18,557 nucleotides of DNA from contig JAZRNN010000014.1 of the NCBI GenBank assembly GCA_045648175.1, forward strand, positions 1 to 18,557, read 5' to 3'. This DNA comes from SIG440 sp045648175 (GTDB taxonomy: Bacteria; Bacillota; Clostridia; Monoglobales; Monoglobaceae). This document shows positions 1 through 8,439 of the stretch, in pieces; within the stretch, counting starts at the first letter, position 1, and each line of letters starts with the position of its first letter. The position numbers and the translations under genes were made by a program. Under the pieces are notes generated by a model that saw only the letters and a program-made list of their open reading frames with translations, did not search any database and was not told the origin of the DNA.

Positions 1-901
1 TTATGCTGTCTCTAAGCTTCTTCATAGAAGTATTAAAGCTAAGCGTTGTTTCATCTATTGCAGAATTTTCACTGTTTTCGATATTCTCTGAAAGAGTACA
101 CTCAAAGCTTCTGTTATAAATACTGCTATATGAGGGTACAACCTTAAATCCAAACATTCCCACATTTTCAAGAGATATTTCATCCGCATCATCTGTCGTA
201 TTTGCAAGCTGAATGTTTGCATCCGTAAAGGTTTCAGAGTTCATAGGCTCATAAAACAAAAACTCGATGCCGTTTTCTATATTTGCATCCTGCTGTCCAT
301 TTCTCACAGTTGAACAGAAGCTTCCTCTTTCGGGCTGACGAAGTATTCTCAAATTATCAATATAGCATTCATAAAAAGTAATCTGATTAAAACCATCTGC
401 ATCCGTAAATATAACAGTTTGTGACGTTTCAACCATCTCAGTGAATGATGACCGTGAGCTATAAACCTTTCCCGTCAGATTTTCACAATCAAGAACAACT
501 CTGTAATAACCCCACTCAGTTACGAAAGACGGTCGGAAAGTACTTCTGATAGTTTTCAGATAGTTGCTGTTCTGCCTTGTTGAAAAAGAAAAGTACGATC
601 CCTTTCCTTTAGCCATAAACTCAATTATTATGTTGCCGGTAAGCTCTTCGCTGAGGGTGATATAGCCGCTTACCGTTTTAAGGTATGTTGTGGGGTTTAC
701 ACTGTCACCAAATTCCCTTACTTCGGTCGTTGAGCTTTTCCAGAGAAAGTCATCACCATCAAAATCCTCATTCACAATATAGGTTACATCGCCCGCCGCT
801 ACGTAAAGCTTTTCCGCAGAGCAAGGCGGAGTTTGCATAACAATCATTGCAAAACCCAACACAAATGATAATATCTTCTTTATTTTTTTATGTATTGACA
901 A
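1..901 (-). CDS. Secreted LamG-like plus Big_5-like protein, partial (3' end beyond left edge)
   Basis: An open frame of 300 codons runs off the left edge, so the C-terminus is missing. It begins at a TTG (901-899) preceded by AGAGGTGA at 907-914, 8 nt from AGAGG; no ATG in the frame has comparable spacing. Residues 1-29 form a Sec signal peptide (HKKIKK, hydrophobic core, cleavage near PPCSA). Residues about 38-188 look like a LamG/concanavalin-like beta sandwich, with WGYYRVVLD and a closing FNQITFYECYIDNLRIL that echo the N-terminal domain of the adjacent 1162-aa protein. Residues about 200-292 resemble a Big_5 (SbsA-type) Ig-like domain: IEFLFYEPMNSETFTDANI at the start and LSFNTS at the end. 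No catalytic module is visible in this part. It starts 13 bp after the upstream lyase-like gene, so it is the seventh gene of the operon. A binding or surface role is inferred; a catalytic domain may lie outside the window. Confidence 0.8.
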   Translation of the reverse strand, partial: MSIHKKIKKILSFVLGFAMIVMQTPPCSAEKLYVAAGDVTYIVNEDFDGDDFLWKSSTTEVREFGDSVNPTTYLKTVSGYITLSEELTGNIIIEFMAKGKGSYFSFSTRQNSNYLKTIRSTFRPSFVTEWGYYRVVLDCENLTGKVYSSRSSFTEMVETSQTVIFTDADGFNQITFYECYIDNLRILRQPERGSFCSTVRNGQQDANIENGIEFLFYEPMNSETFTDANIQLANTTDDADEISLENVGMFGFKVVPSYSSIYNRSFECTLSENIENSENSAIDETTLSFNTSMKKLRDSI

Positions 902-913
902 TAAAATCACCTC

Positions 914-3900
914 TTATTCTTTATACACAGGCACACCATTATTCCAAGAGAAACCACTTACAGGTTCTATAGCAGACCTGACAGTTATATCCCTATCTTT
1001 CAGTTCAAACTCGAAATATTTTTCATCGCCTGTATAAGTTGAACCACTTATTTCTATTTTTTCGGTTCCTATTGCCACACCCTTAACAGCACCATTGGTA
1101 TTTATAGTCAGGTATAGAAGGTTTCCGCTAAAGTTTATATCGCCATATGTTGTATTCCCTGAAAGACACACTATCTTTGTGCCATTTTTAAGTTTGATTG
1201 AAAAACCTGCGCCATTTTCAAACTCTTCATAGCTCTCAATCTTACTTACTCCACCTTCTGTTGGATTAAGTAAGGTAAATATTTTTTGATTTCCTATTCC
1301 GCTGAATTCTGTCTCTGTATGTACAGACTCTTCATAAAAAGTACCATATTTAGGAAGATACCAACCCTTATATATGCCACCTTCCTTTTCACCGCAGGCT
1401 ATCTGATATGAAACCGGTACTTTACCAAAATTATAAAGCTCCAGCCCTGCTTTTCCATCATTTGCATATGCTGAAATTTTCTTACTTGAGCCATCAGCAG
1501 TAACCATATCACTATTATGGAATTTTTTATCAAAATTCCATATGAGAGAATAATCATGTTCTCCCTCTGTCTGCATTTCATCAACCACGAGAGCTATAAT
1601 GTTTTCCTTGTCCATCAAAACCTGTCTCTTATGCTTTACATCTGTAACTACCGGTTCTCTTTCGTCCCAGTTATCAAGATACGTATTATATCCATTTTCA
1701 TAGATGTTATCAGCATAGTCAAAGCTGTCAGAGGTGTGCCATAAACCCTTTTCAGGGGTACTGAAATGATCTGTGTCATTTATATTTCTGTGTTGTGAAT
1801 ATCCGTCAACCATAACAGTATTATTTCCATATCCGGAAGCAAAGTATCTGTTGTACGGAGTATCCTCATCCAAATTGCTGTAGCTTTCGGGGGAGCTCAT
1901 AAGAAGTCTCTCACCGTATGCATGATACTGCACCTCGAGTTTATTCATCTCGGTATGTCCACTTCCGAATCTTGTACCATTAAAGAAAATGTACTGAGAA
2001 TCACTATCCCAACTATTTCTCATAGCATAATATCCTGTATACGGAAATGCTACTGATGTAAATTTTGGAGCACTGCTTTTATCTCCGAAAATCTGACTGA
2101 AGATTGAACTTCCTACCTCATCCTCCGTAACATATGAATACTTAGAAAGTCTGTCATAAGCCTTCTCATTATCGTAGTCCACGGAAAGATTAGGAACATT
2201 CCCTTCAGGAGTAAGTACTCCGCTCATCAGACGTGATTTATTTTTTATATATTCACCAAATTTCGTAAACCATAATGGATAATCACCTTTAGCCTTATAC
2301 AATCTTTCAAGACCGGTGTAATAGCCGAAAGTGTCATAATTATAGTGGAAAGACATCTCGCTCTCTCCGCCGTCAGCAGTATAGTTTTCTTCAATAAATG
2401 TAACAAGATTATTATTCATTTCCTGAAGTTTATTTCTAACTTCAAGCGTCGGGAAAATCATTTCCCCTTTTGTTATCGCAGTTACTCCATACATAAACTG
2501 ATTGGGAGTTGCTGTGCTTGAATACATGTCTTTCAAATCCTCTGACTGTGCTATAAGCATTTTTGCAAATGAAACATCATCAAATAAACGCTCTATAATG
2601 TTTCTGTCTTTCTTTACAGCAAATGCAAGAGAATCAACTCTATTGTTAATTCTTCCTCCATTAGAAAGCTGCCCGACCTTACTAAACCTTAAATCTACAC
2701 CGCAAAATACATTTCCCTTTGAAATTTGATTATTATACTGATTTTGAAAATTCTCGTCAAAATCGCACCATATATCAAACCATTTTTTCAGGTATTTTTC
2801 CTCACCTGTACAGGAATAGGCATACACCAAGTTCCCAAGCCATCCCAATCTTAGTCCATACTGCAAAAAGGTTATATCCGGATAAATCCAGTTATAATTC
2901 CCTGCATCTCCAAGAGGAATCTGTACTTTTTCACTGCTGTCGGAGGTAAGTGTCAGAGTATCATTTTCTACAATACTGTCTGCCAAGCTGATTGATCCGG
3001 ATATTTCTGTGGCAAGTCCGTTTTCTTCAAAGCTCTCAAGATTGTCAAAAAATATCTTTTTATATTTTCGGAGAGCACCGAGCCAGTCGCCATTTTTACA
3101 AAGTGTATTTACTTCCACAAACTCCTGAACTTCAAGATTAAGCTTCTGTAATGCCGTTTTTGCAAGTTCACATGCTTCTGTATTCTTTTGACCGATTGAG
3201 TCAATTGGAACAATTTTTTTTAAATCTGTCCATATGTACCCTTTGAAATAATCAACCTGCTCAGACAAATTCTTTAAGCTTATCTTGTTGAACTCCACTG
3301 AAGTATCGCCTGGATTTCTCTCAAATTCTTCAGTGATAACATAAAGCATGTTCCCATCTTTACTATATGCCGCGAGTATTGCTGTTACAGTATCAGCTTC
3401 TTCTACGGGGGAAAATTTAATAATTGCTTTAAGATTTTCCGCTTTATCAGGGAACTGGGTAAGTTCATTATCCTTCTCATCGTGCAATTTAACATCAACT
3501 GTAGAGCTTATATAATACGGCTCAGTAACATATTCGTTACCTGTTTCAGGATAACGCACACTTTTTGGAATTATAATTGCACGTATATACTTGTGCATAT
3601 CAAAAGCTGACAGTCTGTAGCTCTGTTCATATTCATTCTCATTATTTTCAAAGACTACGCCATCATCTGAAATCTGCCAGCGTATTTCGGTTGAGTTTTC
3701 TTCATCGTATTCTGAATCATAATACGAATAAAGAAGCTTTATATCTGTTCCGTCACGGTAAAGTGTCGGTTTTTCCATGAGTACCGGGGCACTTCCTCCT
3801 GTATAAAAAGAAAAATCATCCAAATCACATTCCAAAAACTGTATCCGGTCAACCCCTACCATTCCGTACTCATCACAAGCGGTCGAAATATTTGTTCTAT

Positions 3901-4402
3901 AGGCAGTTTCACTCAACAATCCAAGTGTTTCAAAACCTTCATCTGAGGTGTACATCTTAATGTCCCCTGCCGTAAAATCAATGACAGCCCTATAGTATCT
4001 CCACTGTGACAACAAATGTCCGTTAGTAATATAAACTGATACCTGTTTGGGATATTCAACCTCCCTAAGAGCAAATCCAATTGTAGACTGTTTGCTATTT
4101 TCAGATATTTTAGCACGAAAATCCACAACTACTTTGTCCTTAAAAATCTTTTCAAACTTGTAATATCCAAGTCGAAATTTTCCGTCATCTTCTATGGTCG
4201 GCGACAGATATGTACTTTCGTTCTTTTCTCCTGCACTACCACCCACAAGACTATCCTGAGAACCTTTCAGCAAATAACTGTCCTTGTTACCTTCATAATT
4301 CTCATTTACAGTATAATATTCATTTTCATTGCATCTGACAGAGATCGGAACTATTGCTATAGCAAAGATTATCAGAGCTATATAAAAAACGCTTTTTCTC
4401 AT
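914..4402 (-). CDS. Secreted multidomain heparinase II/III-fold protein, putative polysaccharide lyase
   Basis: 1162 aa with an N-terminal signal peptide (residues 1-24). Visible order: LamG-like beta sandwich (about 28-200), an Ig-like domain (about 206-300; RWQISDDG, YIRAIIIP), a further beta domain (about 303-395), an alpha/alpha-toroid (about 405-775), then the heparinase II/III beta-sheet domain (about 780-1155). Toroid signatures are GNYNWIYP (501-508), TPNQFMYG (632-639) and ESEMSFHYN (680-688). The C-terminal domain has FGSGHTEMNKLEVQY (812-826) and GLWHTS (886-891). By spacing, N634, Y687 and H816 match the Asn/Tyr/His active-site residues of heparinase III-type lyases, but residue 635 is Gln instead of the usual His. 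An exported beta-eliminating lyase acting on a uronic-acid polysaccharide is inferred; the substrate is unknown. The ATG follows AGGTGGGA, which overlaps the TAG of the upstream paralogue; the gap is 8 bp. The three extra N-terminal domains distinguish it from that paralogue. Confidence 0.9.
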   Translation of the reverse strand: MRKSVFYIALIIFAIAIVPISVRCNENEYYTVNENYEGNKDSYLLKGSQDSLVGGSAGEKNESTYLSPTIEDDGKFRLGYYKFEKIFKDKVVVDFRAKISENSKQSTIGFALREVEYPKQVSVYITNGHLLSQWRYYRAVIDFTAGDIKMYTSDEGFETLGLLSETAYRTNISTACDEYGMVGVDRIQFLECDLDDFSFYTGGSAPVLMEKPTLYRDGTDIKLLYSYYDSEYDEENSTEIRWQISDDGVVFENNENEYEQSYRLSAFDMHKYIRAIIIPKSVRYPETGNEYVTEPYYISSTVDVKLHDEKDNELTQFPDKAENLKAIIKFSPVEEADTVTAILAAYSKDGNMLYVITEEFERNPGDTSVEFNKISLKNLSEQVDYFKGYIWTDLKKIVPIDSIGQKNTEACELAKTALQKLNLEVQEFVEVNTLCKNGDWLGALRKYKKIFFDNLESFEENGLATEISGSISLADSIVENDTLTLTSDSSEKVQIPLGDAGNYNWIYPDITFLQYGLRLGWLGNLVYAYSCTGEEKYLKKWFDIWCDFDENFQNQYNNQISKGNVFCGVDLRFSKVGQLSNGGRINNRVDSLAFAVKKDRNIIERLFDDVSFAKMLIAQSEDLKDMYSSTATPNQFMYGVTAITKGEMIFPTLEVRNKLQEMNNNLVTFIEENYTADGGESEMSFHYNYDTFGYYTGLERLYKAKGDYPLWFTKFGEYIKNKSRLMSGVLTPEGNVPNLSVDYDNEKAYDRLSKYSYVTEDEVGSSIFSQIFGDKSSAPKFTSVAFPYTGYYAMRNSWDSDSQYIFFNGTRFGSGHTEMNKLEVQYHAYGERLLMSSPESYSNLDEDTPYNRYFASGYGNNTVMVDGYSQHRNINDTDHFSTPEKGLWHTSDSFDYADNIYENGYNTYLDNWDEREPVVTDVKHKRQVLMDKENIIALVVDEMQTEGEHDYSLIWNFDKKFHNSDMVTADGSSKKISAYANDGKAGLELYNFGKVPVSYQIACGEKEGGIYKGWYLPKYGTFYEESVHTETEFSGIGNQKIFTLLNPTEGGVSKIESYEEFENGAGFSIKLKNGTKIVCLSGNTTYGDINFSGNLLYLTINTNGAVKGVAIGTEKIEISGSTYTGDEKYFEFELKDRDITVRSAIEPVSGFSWNNGVPVYKE

Positions 4403-4410
4403 ATTCCCAC

Positions 4411-6846
4411 CTAATATGTAAATTTATAATTTTTGCCATACCCATAATCAGGAACAATATCACCATCAGTTTCAATCCATTCAAACTTTGTGGGAGCCTC
4501 TATCTTAGAAACTATTTCCAGCTTATTTCCTTTTATCACAAATTCAAAATTTTTCGGAGCATCAACCACAGTATTATTCAGTTTAACCTGTGAAGCATTT
4601 ACGACAATACCTTTAATCTTTTCATCAGGAGTCTTTACTGCATAAAGCATCTTTGCTTTTAACGAAAGATTCTCATAGGATATATCATTCTTTTTTTCTT
4701 TGCCTGTGAAAAGACTAATTTGGTTGCCGTTTTCCAAAAGTGCAATAAAACCTTCGCCTTGTTCCTCTATCTGTTTAATCTGACTCTTATTGTTAAAGGT
4801 TGGGTTTATCAGCGTTGTTATCTGTTGATTACCTTCACCGGTGAAAACTGTTTCTATGTGTGCTGCAGGCTCATAATTAATACCATAGCTTTGAATATAC
4901 CAACCCTTTACTGTATCCTCGTTTTCTCCAACGTACACTTCATATCCGAGGTCTCCATCGTAGAAATTATAAAGCTCGAGACCGCCCTTGCCGTCATCAA
5001 GACAAGTTTTAATCCACTTTTCGTTTGAATCAGCGGTAAGACTGTCGTAGGTGTTAAATTTTCTGGCAAGATTCCACATTAATTGATATGTATGATTCTG
5101 TAGTGCGTTTATATCATCAACAACAATTGCGACTTCATTTTCTTTGTCAAAAAGCAACCGTCTCGTATGCTTCACATCGTTAACCTGGGCATTTTTCCGT
5201 GCATCCCACTGTTCAAAACCCGGATTATATCCGTCTGAAAAAGTGCTTTCTGCAAGGTCAAAATTATTCGATGTGTGCCATAAACCACTCTGGGCAGTAG
5301 AGAAATCACTTAGATTTTTGTAATCTCGTTTCTGTGAAAATCCATCTACAGCTATCGTATTATTACCGAATATTGAGTCTATAAAATCGTTATAAGGTAG
5401 GATTGCCGGATCTTGGCTATAGCTGTTTGACGAGCTCGTAAGAAGTCTTTCTCCAAACGCAGTATACTGAATATCGAGCTTGTTTGACTCAGTATGTCCC
5501 GGTCCAAATCTGGAACCCATCATAAATAAATAATGGCTGTCAGGCTCCCAATTCTGTCGCATTACATAATAACCGACATAAGGAAATGCTATTGATGTAA
5601 ATGCAGGAGGTGCAATCGACTTGTCACCCCAAATATTGTTAATAATAGCCTCTGACAACTTATCTCCTCTTATGTCTTTTACGCCGGTAGTAATTTTTCC
5701 TTTAACATTTTCAGCCTCAAAATCTTCGGCAATACTGGGGGTCTCGCCTATGGGAGTCACCACAGAGGAAAGCATACGGACACGCCCAACACCTGCAACA
5801 TTCAACTCTTCAAGCCAATCCGGAGAAGCTCCTGCACTCTCAAACATACTTACAACATTATTTACAAGAGAGGGAAGCTCTGTATTGTAATGAAAGGATT
5901 GTTCCGTATCTCCGCCATCCGGTAGATAAGTAGACATAAGATATGCCTTCAGCGCAGCTACGCCCTCATTATATCGCTTCACAACAGGGGTAAAATCACC
6001 AAAGGTATTATACACTGCAATCAGAGCACCTATTCCATATATGAACTGGTTGGGTGTTTCAGTACCAATCTGAATTACACAACTATCATAAGGCATAAAG
6101 TAACACATTTTCGCAAATGTAATATCACTGAAAGCATTATATAAAGCATCATAGTCTTCTCGTGCGACAGTTATCAGCATATTAACACGATTATTCATTC
6201 TGAAACCTACATAAAGCTGACCGACACGGTCAAGCTCTATAAGATTTCCGAAATGCTTATAACGGCTAACCGCGCGCTTTGCGTTATATTGATTCAGCCA
6301 GTTAGTATCAAAGTCCTCCCAAATCGAAATGACCTTATCGAGATATTTAACATCTTTTGTCTCACAATATGCAAGGTATAGGTGCTGAAGATATGTTAAA
6401 CGTATGCCGTATAGTTCAAAGGCACGATTTTCCGGATACCAGTTCCAATTTCCGGATTCTCCCATATAAACCCTATCTGTGTTGCCTTCACCGGAGTCAA
6501 CATAAACATAGTTTTCTAAAAGCTCATCAGCATATTTCATGACTGCTTTATCACTTGATTTTTTAAACCCTGCATCTGCCAACGCTTTGATGTTTGCGAA
6601 AAATATAGGCTTATAGGCACGCAATGCCTCAACATATTTTCTTTCCTTATAAAGAGCCTTTACAGGTGCAAGATGGTCTTTTTCCAGGTCAAGCTGGTCA
6701 AGTGCAAGCTTTGAATACTTCAAAAGCTCTTCTTCTGCCGAAATCTCATCTGTTGTTTCAGAGATTTCAGTAGTCTCTGCTGAAACGCACAGCGGTATCA
6801 AAAGACATAAAATCAGGCAAAAAAGTATAAAAAGTCTCTTATTCAT
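4411..6846 (-). CDS. Secreted heparinase II/III-fold protein, putative polysaccharide lyase (short paralogue)
   Basis: 811 aa from the ATG at 6846, chosen because AAGGTGGTG lies just upstream and the product then starts MNKRLFILF, a clean signal peptide ending near CVSA (residue 23). An upstream in-frame ATG at 6870 would spoil this signal. A toroid (about 35-410; GNWNWYP 132-138, TPNQFIYG 264-271, TEQSFHYN 314-321) is followed by the heparinase II/III beta domain (about 415-790; GPGHTESNKLDIQY 448-461, GLWHTS 521-526). N266, Y320 and H451 are spaced like the Asn/Tyr/His of heparinase III-type lyases (54 and 185 residues apart), with Gln267 in place of His. It lacks the N-terminal binding domains of the downstream paralogue, to which it is clearly homologous throughout the catalytic region. 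Its start overlaps the preceding stop by 8 bp (ATGAATAA), suggesting translational coupling. Exported lyase activity is inferred from the fold; no anchor is visible. Confidence 0.9.
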   Translation of the reverse strand: MNKRLFILFCLILCLLIPLCVSAETTEISETTDEISAEEELLKYSKLALDQLDLEKDHLAPVKALYKERKYVEALRAYKPIFFANIKALADAGFKKSSDKAVMKYADELLENYVYVDSGEGNTDRVYMGESGNWNWYPENRAFELYGIRLTYLQHLYLAYCETKDVKYLDKVISIWEDFDTNWLNQYNAKRAVSRYKHFGNLIELDRVGQLYVGFRMNNRVNMLITVAREDYDALYNAFSDITFAKMCYFMPYDSCVIQIGTETPNQFIYGIGALIAVYNTFGDFTPVVKRYNEGVAALKAYLMSTYLPDGGDTEQSFHYNTELPSLVNNVVSMFESAGASPDWLEELNVAGVGRVRMLSSVVTPIGETPSIAEDFEAENVKGKITTGVKDIRGDKLSEAIINNIWGDKSIAPPAFTSIAFPYVGYYVMRQNWEPDSHYLFMMGSRFGPGHTESNKLDIQYTAFGERLLTSSSNSYSQDPAILPYNDFIDSIFGNNTIAVDGFSQKRDYKNLSDFSTAQSGLWHTSNNFDLAESTFSDGYNPGFEQWDARKNAQVNDVKHTRRLLFDKENEVAIVVDDINALQNHTYQLMWNLARKFNTYDSLTADSNEKWIKTCLDDGKGGLELYNFYDGDLGYEVYVGENEDTVKGWYIQSYGINYEPAAHIETVFTGEGNQQITTLINPTFNNKSQIKQIEEQGEGFIALLENGNQISLFTGKEKKNDISYENLSLKAKMLYAVKTPDEKIKGIVVNASQVKLNNTVVDAPKNFEFVIKGNKLEIVSKIEAPTKFEWIETDGDIVPDYGYGKNYKFTY

Positions 6847-8413
6847 GCTGCACCACCTTTTCCATAACACCTATTTCCGTAATACTATTCCAAGTATTTG
6901 CTGAATTTCCATAGCCTTTATAACGAATATAACGGTAGTTACCATTAATCAGATATACCTCGTGAGCATTAGTTTTTTTGGTGCTTTCGGTACGAGCAAT
7001 AACCTCTTCGTAGTTTATACCGTCTTTAGAAGCAAGAATTTCAAAATATGATTTTCTGTCTATTGCATTCATCCACGCAATATAAACCGCAGAAACTCTT
7101 TTTTCTTCTCCCAAATCAAGTGTCAACTCGGTTCCATCAATATCACTTGACCAACGGGTATCTAAGTTTTCATCTATAGCATTTTGAGGAGTATTACCCT
7201 CCTGATTATAGTCTGCCGAAATCATCTGCACAGGGATTTGTGCCATAAATGTTTGTTCAAGCGAATCAGGAATGAAAAGGTATCCCCCGTCTGCTCTTTC
7301 TATGTAGTCCAAGCCTGAAAGATTTTTTACAAGTGTACCGAGAAGCCTCACATCCTCCTGAGAGCTTTTTGTGAAAATATCGGTATCGGATATAATTGTC
7401 AAGCCTGTTGGTTCTTTATATACACGTTTTCCAAAAATCTGTGAAAAGCAGTCCGCAGGCACATATGTAACAGAGCCAATTATCCTGCATTCTCCTGCCA
7501 TTATTACAATCTCTCCGTCAACCTCAACAGTATTTTTTTTGTCAAAAAAGCTTATTTCTTTATCTGCATATTTCACAACTATGGCGTTTTGAGCACCATT
7601 CCATAAAACCTCTGCACCGTATGCTTCTATTGCAGCACGTAAGGCTACAAGCCGACAGTCATCTAACTCAAGAGAAAACGCCTCACCTGCTGCTTTCTGT
7701 CTACCATTAATCACAGCCTTGCTTCTATTCTCAAATACAGCAACACCTTTTTCAAGCCTATGTAATACACGTTGATTATCAGGAAGAATTTCGTAATCAC
7801 TTCTTTCTTCGAGACCGGTATAACAGTAAATGTCATCGAGTTCCACAATTGAAGGAGAATCTGAAGCTGATGTTAATTTAAGTCCGCTTATTCCTTTTGC
7901 AAGCTCCTGCGGTATTTCATAGTAACCTATTTCTTCCGTATTAACCTTTACCAAAAATCTCATTTCTTCATAGTTAAAGAACATTCTGATATGTGCCCAT
8001 TCTCCGGAAGCTATACTTACACTACCGTCTTTACTTTCCACACCCTTGCTATTTATATCAATAGTTTTTATCGGTTTGCTTGCTGCAGAAAGAACATTTA
8101 CACGCAGAATAGGTTCACCTTCTGAAAAACGCAACTTGAAACCGATAGTAAAACTTTCTGATGTTTTTCTTAAACTTTTATAAAAGGAAGATTCTCCCTT
8201 CGGTGTTTTGAACATAATAGCACTGTTTTGTGATATTTCGTCCATTAACACTACACTCTCACCCTCATCGGATGCTGCGTGAAAATTCATTGTCTCTAAT
8301 TCAAAATTCTCATACAACAGATTACCCGTATCAGAATCAGCAGCAGAGCACACATTCACAATTAGCAGCATAACAAAAATCACGACAGTTATTATTTTTT
8401 TCAAAACACTCAT
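6839..8413 (-). CDS. Secreted LamG-like / copper-amine-oxidase-N-like / F5-8 type C (CBM32-like) protein
   Basis: 524 aa from the ATG at 8413. A signal peptide (1-24, ending VCSA) is followed by a LamG-like beta sandwich (about 30-200; GEWAHIRMFF, VELDDIYCYTG). Next is a copper-amine-oxidase N-terminal-like region (about 228-345; VINGRQKAAG, RLVALRAAIEAYGAEVLWNG, VTYVPADCFSQIFGKRV), the repeat found in many Clostridia surface proteins and not itself an oxidase. Last comes an F5/8 type C discoidin domain (about 395-517; NAIDENLDTRWSSD, LTLDLGEEKRVSAVYI, YRYIRYKGYG), commonly a carbohydrate-binding module. There are no catalytic residues or anchor motif; a polysaccharide-binding accessory role is inferred. 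The start is uncertain: AGAGGTGA lies almost directly against this ATG, and a TTG at 8404 has more comfortable spacing while keeping the signal peptide. The ATG at 8440, which overlaps the previous stop, has only a weak ribosome site. The 3' end overlaps the next gene by 8 bp. Confidence 0.85.
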   Translation of the reverse strand: MSVLKKIITVVIFVMLLIVNVCSAADSDTGNLLYENFELETMNFHAASDEGESVVLMDEISQNSAIMFKTPKGESSFYKSLRKTSESFTIGFKLRFSEGEPILRVNVLSAASKPIKTIDINSKGVESKDGSVSIASGEWAHIRMFFNYEEMRFLVKVNTEEIGYYEIPQELAKGISGLKLTSASDSPSIVELDDIYCYTGLEERSDYEILPDNQRVLHRLEKGVAVFENRSKAVINGRQKAAGEAFSLELDDCRLVALRAAIEAYGAEVLWNGAQNAIVVKYADKEISFFDKKNTVEVDGEIVIMAGECRIIGSVTYVPADCFSQIFGKRVYKEPTGLTIISDTDIFTKSSQEDVRLLGTLVKNLSGLDYIERADGGYLFIPDSLEQTFMAQIPVQMISADYNQEGNTPQNAIDENLDTRWSSDIDGTELTLDLGEEKRVSAVYIAWMNAIDRKSYFEILASKDGINYEEVIARTESTKKTNAHEVYLINGNYRYIRYKGYGNSANTWNSITEIGVMEKVVQHE

Positions 8414-8439
8414 CACCTCTACTAATTCTCGCCTAAACA

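Noticed and set aside
4720..5028. A 102-codon + strand frame opposite the short lyase paralogue
   Set aside because: It lies wholly inside a well-supported gene on the other strand, with no domain, ribosome site or operon context.
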